Positions 34,501 to 47,200 of a DNA stretch of 64,000 nt are shown piece by piece. How positions within the stretch are numbered: the first letter of the stretch is position 1; each line of letters starts with the position of its first letter. The notes beneath the pieces are model-generated. The model saw nothing but the letters and a program-made list of their open reading frames with translations, was not told the DNA's origin and searched no databases. The stretch is from Macropodus opercularis. Its lineage: Eukaryota > Chordata > Actinopteri > Anabantiformes > Osphronemidae. The translations under genes were made by a program, and so were the position numbers. The DNA is taken from positions 8,483,501 through 8,547,500 of the forward strand of contig CM061102.1 in assembly GCA_030770545.1 (NCBI GenBank), in the 5' to 3' direction.

Positions 34501-37120
34501 GACAACAAGCGCAACAGTGAACATCTTGCTACACCTATACAGGGTATTATTGTGTAATCAATACTAGGTGTGTGTGGACAGAGGGGTAGCTGACCCAAGG
34601 TTCACACACACCTTGAGCCCCATATGTTTTATTGCATTGTTATTGGCTTTTTTAAAGAGTGAGGAGTGCAGCGGTGCTATCAGTCCGCTCGCCTGTCTAC
34701 AAGAATCCTATGGAAGGTCAGGAAGGTTTTATACAGTGCAACGTGTTTCATCTTCTTTCGATAGTGGCGCATTTTTAATGGATATTCTAGTGTTTGAGCT
34801 CGTTCAGTGGCTATTTTACGTATGAAAAAAAGTCCCTTTGTGCTCTGAATCACTGCACTGTAAGTGCACAGGATGACATTACCAGACTGGCATCATATCA
34901 TCAATCTCATTTGGGAAATAGGTCTTTGTATGTTTCATCTGTCCTGTACGCTGCATGTGATGAAAGTCTCTGAGATGTTTCAGTATATGCGCTGGAAAAA
35001 CTGCTGGGAACAAAGGGAGCGGGTAATCACATCATATCTGGATGTCAGCTTTCCTCAGAGTGATATTCCAGTGCTATCATTTATGAGCACAGGTAGCCAT
35101 AATGCACAGTCCTTGTATGTTTCTATATATTTAAATGTTAAGGACAGGTGGATATTATCCATCATCAGCATCTATGGGGATGTACGGTATCTGCTGTGTG
35201 TGTTACAGTCGTGTCTTGGAGCACAGGTTGTGCCTAATGAATGGAACCGTGAGCTGCTGCATTACGATAATCGTGCGGTAAAGCCACGAAGCTGCGAGCG
35301 CCACGAGCCGCCTTGTCTTTAAAATACCAGCGTTTTGTTTGTCTAAATTAAAACCAGCACAAGTCAACCATGTAAATACAGCTCTGCCGGGCTCTGAAAA
35401 GCACTCACACACCAAACCTGACCCAGGCAAATTGCAATTTATCCTGTGCAGAGGGTGTCAGTGTTTATGACCTTCCAGGATACAGCTATTCCCATGATAA
35501 ACCCGTCTATCAGAAGGGCTTTCCTCCTGGCCTGGAGCGCTCTGATACTTTGGGGAGAAACTTTGATTTATTTGCTGTGATGCACATAGTCTTGGGACAT
35601 CTACCTTGAGTGAATAAACTCAACCATGGTTCTCCCTCATCAGCAGGAGACCATATAGAGCCTGTAATTCCCTGCAGACTCAAGCATATATTATATTTCT
35701 CTCTGTGACAGAGATGAAATTGGGCCGAACTTGCGTGAAATGCTCCTGCTTCTAGTTTTAAACGCCTATAAACGAGAAAGGACTCAATTTGACATTGCAT
35801 AAAGGCTATTTCTTGCTTTCAGACAAATTAGCTCTTTTTTGTGTTTTATTGCAAACCTTGGAACTTTTACTTGACACACATTTTACAGCAGAATGTACTT
35901 ACTGTGTACTAATTGTCTGCGTTTGAAAAGATGCATGTCTTGTATGTACACCAACGATCCGCTTTCCTTTCTCTTTCTGAGACAAGGTGACTTTGGCGCA
36001 TTCAGTGAATGTTAAGAGCAGAAAGCTCAGCGTTGCACTGTACAACCTGTTTTTGAAAGGTTTGAGCCTGATTAGATGCTTGGCATGCCGTATACACAAG
36101 CATCCTTGAGATCTACAGTACAGTGTTCCTCCGCTCTTTTGTGCAAATTGGTTGTAATAGATTGCAGTAGTTGATTTAGTTTTTGATCATTTAATTGGAT
36201 CACACAACAGGATTGCTCCTTTATGTGTTTTTAATAGGTTTTGGGCAGCAGCGAGCTCTTTGGCACAGAGGCATAAGCAATACCATCCTGTGGCTGCACA
36301 GATAATATTTGTCTGTGGAATAAATTCATTATTGACTTTGTCTCTGTAGGGAAATTGACTATAATAACAAAAAATAAACTCCGCTCTCATCTTTAAATAC
36401 TAAATGTGTCTGTTAGAGTGCGCATGTGTAATTTCCTCTCAGACTTCCTTTTACATGATGATGTGTCTCGCAGCCTGAATGAGTCAGAGTAGATTCCAGA
36501 GTTCAGCCAGAGACCGTTGCTTGCGTCCATAGGCACGGGAGTCGCACCCTGTTCTGCTATTACAAAGCATTGAGATGTTGGCTTTTTTGTTTGTTGGTTT
36601 GTTTCTAACCCAGACTTCTTCCTCTCCATTGCTCCCAGCCACTGGCCTGCATGTGTTGCTTAGCTGGAGCCCAGGGAGCGCAGAGGGCTTAAGGAGCTCA
36701 ACATTACTGAAGTTAGCGAGGCCATGCGTTGCACCAAAACATCTGTGGGGGTGCTTATGAAACAGACTTTTCTCACCAGCTTCTTAAAAAGCAGCGCTGG
36801 TCTCGGTAAACTAGTGAAAACCCTCTTTTTGCATTTTTGTGCCTGAATCCTGAGATATGAGCTGAAGCTCCACGGCTCAGATGCTTCTTGGCCAAAACAC
36901 AGTGTTCTGGGACATTGTCTTTGCTGCAACCATTGATTGTTTTGATAACACTCAAGTTGAAATGTGAATTAATCCCATATCCTTCCTTAGACTAGACCTC
37001 ACTTCAATCCATCTATTGCACTTTATCTGTAAAAGAGTAAATCTATAATTCATTCATAATGACTGTACGTTGTTAGTAATGGTTCTGGCTAGTCATCACA
37101 CGTTCTTCTTTCTGTCTTAG
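19559..37120 (+). other. nrxn2: Intron 1 of nrxn2
   Basis: About 17.6 kb from the donor at 19559 to the acceptor TCTTAG at 37115-37120. No coding sequence of a known family was recognised on either strand. It holds simple repeats (for example TTA units at 30265-30286), a GAT-rich imperfect repeat near 27890-27945, and many copies of the word TACTGTA/TACAGTA. Long first introns of neurexins usually carry regulatory elements, but none can be named from sequence alone. Confidence 0.55.
30265..30286. repeat. (TTA)7 microsatellite
   Basis: Run of TTA units inside nrxn2 intron 1, in an AT-rich stretch. Confidence 0.85.
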
Positions 37121-38256
37121 GCTGTTGGGAGGCTGAGGAGGATGAAGGCAGTACCTAGGCTGTGTGCCTAACTAACCCATGGAGGACTGAGAGGAACAGT
37201 GCTGAATGGAGGCCAAGACACTGGATGGCGAAGACGAGGAAGCGCGCAGTATTGTGGATCACTTGTGTTGTTTGTTCTCTTTCTCAGCCGATTCAAAGTA
37301 GATGCAAAGTGTTCTACATTGTGCCTCATTTGTTCACTCTGTGTCATGTCACCCATGGAGAGATGGCAACGAGAATCTGGATAGACAGTCAAGGCTAAAG
37401 AAACACTATTGATGCATGCGGGCGCTGTAGTCTTATCTTAGAGTGATAACAAAAGAAGAGTTGACACTAGATAACACTTCCTCCTCACAGCCGCGCTAAA
37501 TCTGTATTGTTTGAGCAGCAGAGAGGAGCCCGTAGCTGTAGACAGTAACCATCATGGCTAGGTGTAAAGGCAAAGGCTTGCATTTACTGTTGTTAGCTGT
37601 GTTGGTACTGGAAGGAATAGCTTTAGAATATGAGGGGGTTCCTGGCCAGTGGACGCGCTACGGCCAGTGGGATGCCAAAGCCACAGGTGAGCTCAGCTTC
37701 ATTCTGAAAACCAGCGTCAGCAAAGCGCTGGTGCTGTATCTGGATGACGGAGGGAACTGTGACTTCCTGGAGCTTCTGATTGAAGATGGGAGGCTCCAGA
37801 TGCGCTTCACCATCCACTGCGCCGAACCTGCCTCGGTGCACACGGAGACGCGGATCAACGACCAGCGCTGGCACAGAGTCCTTCTTTCTCGTAACTACAG
37901 AGAGACCAGGCTGGTGGTGGACAACGAGGAGAAGGCTGCTGAGGTGAAGTCCAAAAGAAAAGACATGGTAGTGGCCAGTGACCTCTATGTGGGCGGGATC
38001 TCACCCGACGTTCGCCTTTCTGCTCTGACGTCCAGCACTGTTAAATACGAGCCACCGTTCCAGGGCTTTATAGCCAATTTGAAACTGGGGGAGGCTCTGC
38101 CTGTACTGTTGGATGGTCAAGCTGTACACAGTGATTTGGAGTACATGTGTGCTACACACTCTCCCTGCAACAACAAGGGCTTGTGCTCCGTTAGCCAAGG
38201 AGAGGTCCTCTGTGACTGTGTAAATACCAGCTTCAGAGGAAGGTACTGCCAAGAAG
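37121..38256 (+). CDS. nrxn2: nrxn2 exon 2: leader end, signal peptide, LNS1 and EGF1
   Basis: The acceptor TCTTAG ends at 37120 and the donor GAAG|GTGAGA is at 38256/38257. The first 433 bases are untranslated. Translation starts at 37554 (aaccatcATGG), chosen because a hydrophobic signal sequence follows at once (HLLLLAVLVLEG). LNS1 then opens with the family motif GQWTRYGQW. Residues to about 196 form the LNS1 fold with RWHRV and DLYVGG motifs. EGF1 has all six cysteines at 199, 205, 211, 220, 222 and 232. The coding part is 234 codons plus one base. If the following intron were retained, the frame would stop 14 codons past the last complete exon codon. The LNS1-EGF1 portion encoded in one exon is usual for alpha-neurexins. 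Confidence 0.93.
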
Positions 38257-41200
38257 GTGAGAAACGTCACATTCTTCTCTCATTTGTACTGTGTTTTTAA
38301 CATTTCTGTTTTAGTACAGTTCGTGATTTAAATAGTGAAATGTAGCTTCATATAGTCAACTGAATGATTTGCCTTGTTTTTTTTAATGCTGTTGGACTGT
38401 TCTTGTTCTGGCCACTGCAAAGGTCTGGCATTGAAACTGTTAAGATATCGTATTAATATCCCATTCTAAGTATATATATCCTCATTGAGCTCCAGAGAAT
38501 AATCAATAAAACCCACTTAGAAGTAATCCAGGTCAAAGCACACTACATCAGTATTTAAAGGCTGCTCTGAGTTCTCTCTTAGCAGTTACTGTATCTTCAC
38601 AAGTCACAGAGAAAAACAGCTTCCTAATGTGGCTGCCGCTTGCGTGTTTTAACAGAATGGATGTCATTTTCTTCGTCTGTCTACAAGTGATGATAACACT
38701 ATTTTAAAGTGCGCTTTGCTGCTGGAAGCGCTGAATAGAAAACAGAAGTGATTTTAGACTTTCTATGCTTTGCTAAAAGATGCCAGCTCTGACTTACAAA
38801 TGTTAGTTAATTCACATGAAATATTAATCAAACGCATCTTCAGTTCAGCAAGGTTACTGGCCTCGGTTTGAGAAGAGGAACGAGCCACCACAAGACATCA
38901 CTGCTCTGTGCCGCACGTCTCTTACTGCCAGTGCTGTTCACGCTGAAACTTACATGAACTGAATGATGAAAGCGACAGGCTCTGCTGTGTTTAGATGCAG
39001 GTAGTGGGATGCTGGTGTGACGCTCAAATATCCTCCTGTCAACATTAAACATGTCTGTTTCTCTCTACTGTCCTGCAGCTGTGCAGAAAGAAGTTCAAGG
39101 TAAGACGATGCATTTCTGGTGAACATGAACCGTTCTTCGTGATGTTGTTATTTGCTAAAGCTATTAACACAGCATCAGCGTGTGCAAGTGTGTTGGGTTA
39201 TTATCGGGTCGTTATTGTCGGTTTGGACTGCAGTTCTGACATCCAACAAATTAAGCTGAAAGGAGATATACTATCACTGGTCACGAGGTCACTAAGGAAA
39301 AGCTTAATGTGCTGAATGCACACTGTATATATAATCAGTGTACTCAAGGTGACTGGAGAGGTCTGCAGAGTATGTGGGTGTTGCACAATATGGAAAGCAT
39401 TCATATACTGCAACACCGAGAAAATGACTGTACAGAGGAGCTTTGTTTTATTATTTATAACTTCTGTTTTCCCTCTCTCTTCTGTGCATATTTTCCTCAT
39501 CTAAACTACAATGATTATTAAGATTTCACTCATTTTATGCCATTATGCTCTAAGGAATATAAGTGAAATCGCACCTTGTGGCATAATTTTGCTGGGATCA
39601 CGTGGCTCAACACTGAGGCCTTAAACTTCATCAAATTCTAATAAGAGTGTTACATATTCTACTGTAGGTACATTTATTAGCTATTCTCACTCCTCTTATA
39701 CTTTTGTTAGTGGCTTTAAGTTATCACAATTAGACAGGATTGGTTTCTAATGAGGAACACAAACCGAGAGTAAAATGAAGATCGAAAGCGAGGAGCAAGA
39801 TTTGTTTAGTCAGCACCGGACTGGAGCATCCATCTCTCCATTAAGGACGGCTGGTGCTGGTGAAAGGGCAGCTAACAGGCTCAGGAGAGCAGCACAAGGT
39901 GCACGTTATAAATCACTCCTACCAACTTAAAATGCACATGCACACCTGCTTTCCAAAATCCTGCCCCTGACGCTTATTTGGTGCATGACAGCAAAACAAA
40001 CCAGTAAACTGCAAAGCTGTTATCATCTTAACGTATCGTCTCCAAACCTTGTTGTGCACAATGTGGATAAATGAATGTAGACAAACTATAACAACCTTCA
40101 TTAACAAAGACAAAATACACAACAAGTCTGATTTAGACATTTTAGTGACGAGCTCAACTGAAGAAAGGGCAAAACATATTATCCCTCTGGCAATTGATAA
40201 TCATTAGTGTAACCCTTCTAGGTCGATACTGACGGAAACCTTCCTCGGTGGCTACTACTTGAGGAACCTCCGTTGTCTTTAGTTCCAGCTCTGAGGTCTG
40301 GGCTCTGAGTGGTTGGTGTCCTTCCAAACGTTTTAGACCAACTTGAACGTTCAGGATGCTTCGTGCGATCGTGTTGCTGGAGGACCTAAAGCAGGACTGA
40401 CCTAAAGTTAGACTAGCCGCAGATTTTTTGACATTGTCTTGATTGTCGTGCACTGGAACAAGATTGCCTGTGTCAATGTTCCATTGTTTCCCAGAGGTTT
40501 TAATAATTTTGCCCTTGTCTTTTTTGTAGTTGTTTTTATTCAGCGCATCAGTGAAATGTCTTAATCAAACTTCTTCTTTTGTCTTTGTTATTTGGAAGCA
40601 ATTAGACGATAAAACGTTGATTTATGGTCATTTGCATGGCCAAATTAAGGGTTTTGTTTGATTTCATGAATTGAGTTAATAATTTGGGGTTTAATTGTAG
40701 GTTTAAACTCTGCAGTGCTTCACAAAAACATTATCATGTTCTCGGTATGAGCACAGATGTCTGTTGCTCTGCTCACAGCAAAAAGACTATTATTAAACGG
40801 AGTGTTGCAACAGCACATCAAATATGTTTATTGGATTAGCACAGATGTAGAGTCCATGAACAATAACAGCAAAATTGCACTCCCCACATGTTTTTTTTTA
40901 CTATCCACCACTGCAAAGCGCTCCGTGAACATGAAATCTACTTTATGCATTAGCTGGTCCGCCTCCTTCCCCCAGAGATGGAAAGGCGGTAACTTAGATG
41001 CTATATTTGTTTGGTTGTAAGATTTAAGTGGTGCCGGAATTACCTTTTTATTTGTCTGAGTGACCGCTTTAAGGCATCCTGTGAAAACCTTTGACACAGC
41101 AGGTGAGTCGTCTGAGAACATACGTATGCAGCATGCCGCCTCCCTGTCGACCCTTGTGGACAAAGGGCATGGTGGGGCAAGCGCTAATGAAAAAAAAAAG

Positions 41201-44200
41201 GTATCACCCTCTGATGCTTTGTGAGCAAACAACAGGTCTGTGAACGAGAGATAAGGACAGCCACCACACAAGGCCGATACAGAACAGAGAGGACTCGCTC
41301 AAACATACAGGGAATCCTTACGCAAGTGCTAACACGCTGTGATTGTTTTTGTTTTTTCTCTTTCAGATTTTTATGTGTAAACACAGTAATGGTGCACTAA
41401 TAGCTCCAAGCATGAAAAAGCAAGTATAAAAATCTTCAATAAAGAAAACCGGTCCTGGTGGGCTGGCATCTTTCAGCAGCAGTGACCTTGGTCTAATCCG
41501 TCATTACAACACGCTTTATAATACTGTACTTTTCGTGGAAAAACAAATTTGGCAAATCCTAATCCTCATGAAACGCTTCTTTCTTCTCAGATGCTCGCTA
41601 ATTAATGTCACAGCAATGACTGAGAGGTCTTTAAACATCTGCTTTGTGTGTTACGCCATATGCGTTTAATTAAGTTTTCTAAGATAGGAAAGATTTTTTT
41701 AGAAGTGTTCCCCAAATTTCTGCGGGATAATCAACAACGTGAACACATGAAGGAAGATGCATTTTCTTTAGCCGCCTAAGGACATAAATTCTGCAATGCC
41801 AGCATGGCAGCAGTCTTCATAACGTTGCCATTGCTACCACAAGTAAACTGACATAAAATCTTTTATTGAAGCTTCTCCCCTACTGCTACATCTGAAGCCA
41901 AACCTCCATTGTTTTTCACAAACAGCACTAATATAATTACCTGATATGTGGCTAGAGGTGCAACGTGCTTAATGGTTTGAAATAAGAAAGAGTTGTTTAG
42001 AAGCAGCTTTTAGAGTTGAACGTTTTATTACGGATTTAGTCAAGGTCAGTAGAATGGAGGAATAATGGATTGTGTCTCCAAAGCAAACACTAAATTAATA
42101 AACACGAAGTGATGATTTAATCAATAACACCACATCTACAAGGTAGAGAAGCCAATTTACAGATCAGTCCTGACTAGAAAAGTGAGACTTTCACAGCATT
42201 TTAATTACTGCAGAAAATAGTGAAATATTGGTATCATTCAAAACCAAACAATAAATAAATAAATAAATGTGAGGCATTTATTGTAGGTGATAAACCAGAT
42301 ATATCTGCATTATGAAGTAGTGATGTCAGGCTCAGCCAGTTGAGATGGGCTTATTCAGTGACACATACAGGGGCAGCAGCAGCACCACTGCTCTTCACGC
42401 TCACTTTTCTTCAGCCGCTCCAATATGACGTTGTTGGAGGAGGCACTTGTTAAGCGCTGCCTGCCACGACCTGCTGTGGTCACCAGCATCGGTCTCCATT
42501 AGCCAGAGATCCATTAGTCAGGAATGCGGGTCAGTATTCCTCACTCCAGTGCTTGACAAGGATCCGAGTGTGGAGTCGTCGGATCTGCGAGTTCTTTGGG
42601 TTACACCGGGTCTTTACTACGTGATGAAGCGATACAGTAGCTGCTGGCTTCGTGAGTGCGCCTGCTTATTAAATACATATTAGAGTAGCTCTCCCTCTGC
42701 CTCCCCACCAGAAAAAAGACGAGCTTCGAAACAAGCTGATATTGTTCCTGCTGTGTTAGCCAGTGGTGGTTTGCCACCAGACACTGGGTTTGTTTTGCTT
42801 TTCTTTTATGTATACAGTAGCCTGTCTGAGCAGACAGAGAAGTCCAGATAAGTCCAGTGAAGATGAGATCACCTACCTGTAGCAAGAAGAGGCGCCTGCA
42901 CATTGGCAACAGTTGCATGCTGCAGTTCTTTATTTTGCAGTGTGGACAGGTTTGTGGGTAAATCCTGTGTATGCAGAGGCTCTGTCACTGGCTTTGCAGT
43001 GGCACACTGTATTAAAAGCCTACGTGTTGGCAGGCGACGGCCGTCCCAGGGGTAATTGTGCCCATTCCACACCCAGAACTGCAGCTTGAACAGTCTTGTT
43101 CGGAGGAACACGTGAAGGAGATTTGTGCACCAGCGACTCGCCCCTTAATAAAGATTTATCTAATGACTGACTTGGGAATTGAACCGTGGGAGAGAGAGAC
43201 TGGCTGGATGGGAGTGCGGAGGCACTGATGAGATGTCTTTGTGCTGGCTGGCACAGCGCGCCTCAAATGCTCAGCACAGGTTTTACATGTGTCATCAACT
43301 CCTTTTTGGCAAGAGCAGCAGGTGGGGCGTGGGGTCGAATTCGTGGTTGACCTGTTGATGTGATGCGTTTGTGTTTCTTTGTGCCTCTTCTTCACTATGG
43401 ACATAAGAGATATACTGTACGCAATTTTACTATAGTTTCTCATTCGTTACAGTCATAATCTGTAGGACGGAGCCCTGTTTGTTGGGAGGACACTGACATA
43501 CTGACTGCAGTTAGCTCCTCTCTTCAGCACTGCAGTCGTTGCGTCGGAAAAGCTCCTCCACCTTCAGTCACTGAGCCTCTAACATTATGCAGTAAGAGCT
43601 CAATTACCTTGTGGTGTTTTACCAGACCCTGGTCGAACACTGCTGCGTGATGTTTGCTGCATCATTAAGGCCAGAGCATAGTCTTCATGCTCTTACATGT
43701 CAAACAGTGTGATGAAGTGGGAAAGTTAGTTGTGCCCTGTCAATCAAAGCTGCCTCGTCCGGACTGGCTGAGCTCTGACATGCGAAATATCTGTGTCGTA
43801 TAGATGAGTCCCATGGCCTTCATAGAGATCATAGAACTAACCTTTACATGAGGTCGTTGCAATGTAAAGCAGGTTTTACCTACAGTATATCTGCAACAGT
43901 GCATCTCAAACGCTGTCTGCATCAAGTAAACATACAGTATGTGTTCCATTTAGAAAAAAGCATCTGTGTGAGCAACTACCTAAACGAGTTGCACCAACCA
44001 AGATGTTTTTTTCTCTCCTTGCCTTCCCTCTCCTCCCTTGAGATGTCTGTCTGTTTTTTGTTTGATTTCCCCTTCCTTTTTTGGTTTGAACTTTGACATC
44101 CGTACCTTCCCCAGGATGTCTGTCACAAACTGCAGTCCAACATTGTGACAATGCTTTTGTTCTCCCGAACCTCTTTATGAACTTCCTGTTTTCGTATCCT

Positions 44201-47200
44201 TTTTCTGTTCTTTCCCTCAAGGTCTGGCGCACCTGATGTTAAACCGCCAAGGTATGGGGTCTGTTGGTTTGCTTTTCCTTCCCAACCACCTGATCACAAC
44301 ATTTCCCTTCCCCTGAAATCATTTTAGTTGATTGTGCTGCACTAATATTTCCTCTCCTCTTTTCTCATATACTTGCCTATTCGTTTTTTGCTTCCTGTCA
44401 TGTTATGTTCACTACTCACTCAATTTGTGTCCGTCAAACCCTTGTCCTGACCACTGACTGAGCTACTGGAACATCACCTTTGACCTCTACAGTTTTTCGC
44501 CAAGGTAATGCATCTATGCTCATAGCATCACTTCGGTTTCAAAATAAGAGCTTTTAAACTACTGATGGAGGAGACATTTTTAATATGCTGTGGAAGGGTT
44601 TTGCCAGCCAATGAGAATAATGTACGTACTCTACTGTGATGTGCTGTTCCTGTTCAGAGGATGGTTATCGACACAAGGCTAGCAAACATAATTTCCACAC
44701 ACTCTAAACTGATTTCAACTGCTAAAGTCTGAATTATAGCAGAGCTGCAGCAAAACATTATTCCAGCACAAATACTAAACTTTAGTCAGAATGCTGTGGG
44801 TGGCACTGACCATTACGTCCGCTGTATTTATGCTTTGTGTTTTCTGCAACATGCTGTGAGATCGAGATAAAAGTCACCATCCCGTCTCCATGGCAATCAG
44901 TGTTGTCTCTGAACATAGAGACGTTGCTTTGATGGCCCACCAACGGTATAATATGCTGTTCACGTCCTCATTTGCTTCGTGGCTAAGATGGTATTTTGAC
45001 TGTTTCGATTAACATCTTACGGGGCTTTTTAGAAAGGGCTTATCTCATCATATGCGCGTGTGCTTATCGTTAGAGTTCCTACAGTGGATCACACTGTATA
45101 TCATCCATGAATTACACTACACTCCCTCTCCCATGTAACTCTAATTTGCGAAGATGAGATGAGTTCCAGTACCCTGGGTGTTCTCGTGTACATTTTCTGG
45201 TGTTAAGCTGATAACTCTAATATCGAGGTCATTTACAGTAGATGAAAAGGCTTGAAAAATACTTCAAAATATGATTACGCTAGTTTTTCACCCACTAAAA
45301 ATACCGCAGCTTGAGGCTGTACATGACTGTGACATTATAAATTAAGGTTTGAATTCTTTGGTTACTCGCTCTGGGACAAAGTGTTTTATGTTAAGGAGAG
45401 GTAATCAGTCTGCCAAGGCCAAAAGATAATGTTCAATTTAAGCTCCCACTTGATGGGTCTGCTGACACAACAGAAGAGTAGGACGCACCATACTGTACGT
45501 CGGTGCCTCAACTCCACGACGATTATGCTGTCTGCTATAATAATAACGCTGTTATATCAAATATTTAAAAGACATAAAGCGAATGAGAAGAAGCTGGTAA
45601 TTGGTTGTGGAATGAGCATTTACAGAACTAACCCTCCAAGCACATCTACAATTAGTAAGTAAGTGCTATACATATGACTCTGTGGGTTGTAGCGATACAC
45701 TGAGTTTTATTCAGCCATTTAATGTTATTAAAACATTTTATTATTAACTGTAATGATGTTCCAGCTTTGGCCTGAGGGGATACTCAACCGAGTGTTCTGA
45801 TACAATCTGCGTTCATTTGGTCATAAATAATTTCAAATCAAATATACAACGTACAGTAGCGGCCCCTCGGCTTGAAGATTCAGATTTTATGAATTAATTA
45901 GAAGCTGTTTTGCAAACTTTAAGAGTGGCTGCTTGTGTATGTACTGTACTTCAGACTCACACATACATCCTGTAAACAGTGAGAAGCAGGTGTTTGTGTT
46001 CATCTCTGCCTGCGGACCAACCTACTGTAGGTATCGTAGCTTTGGTGCAACCAGGCAGCAACAGAGACAAACAGGTGCAGTCATGTAAGGTACTAGCAGA
46101 TACCGTCTTCCCATCTGATCTCACGTTGCTCTTGACTTCAGGCTTTGACATCCAGTCGCTGTAACCTGCTAATGTGTAGCTCTGCACTAATAATTCATTG
46201 AATAATACAAATAGTCATATTATGGTTTCAAACAACGGGATGCAAGTGTAACCTAATCTGAAACAGAGTGAAGAAGTGGAAGCAGGAAGACAGTGACGGT
46301 GAGAAGACAGTCGGGTGAGACGCACAGGATTGTTGATGCTGCCATTATGCGTTGCTGAGCATTCTCCTCCTGCCGATATGGGCAACCATTTGCATGAAGA
46401 GATCTATCGGCTCAGTGATCACATAAAGTAGCTGCAGTCAAGGTTGAAGGTTGATGCCTCTACCCGACTGTCAGCAGCACAAAGTGGTAAACCGCTCCCC
46501 TGAGCTGGCATACTGACGGTGTCTGACGCGTCTCCTCCAGCTTGGTGCCAAGGCTGCGTTGCCTTTTCACAACGCTGTTGCTTTAGACAATGGTTCCAGG
46601 ACTTCATGAAACAGAGGAACAGTTCGCTGTAGAGTTCGGCAACAACATCAGTTAAATGTTTCAGTTAAACAGCAGCGTAATAAGTTGATCATCAACTCAA
46701 TAGTTGAGATTGGAGACTGAAGGGACCATTGACTCAGTACTGCGAACATTAAGAGGCATCAGAATGAGTTAATATACCAGACACTATGTGTGCAGAACTT
46801 GGAGAATTGTCAAAATGTGATGCTTTGTACTTCACTGTGCAGAGACAAGGAAGCAATATAGCAAAACAGAGGGGATCCCAAGGTTGTGTGACCCCGTGCA
46901 AGGGTTAGTGTGTTGCCGCCTTTAATCTGGTTGTTGCATGTTCCAGTCAAACGTTTCTCCTATAGACGCATGTTGTATTGATGTTGTATTCTTTTTTTTT
47001 TTGTTTTGTTCTATTTTATTTATTCAGAACTTGGAATTTCAGCTTAAACTTAAGAATAATTTAGTGGAAGTCAGTCGAGATTTGTAGTCTAACTTGCAAC
47101 AACCTTGTTTTGTTGGGTTATATAAACTGCATTTTATTTCAGATCTTGTTAAATGTGGACACTTTTGTTATTCTGATTTTTTGGAGCCATTACATCTTAC

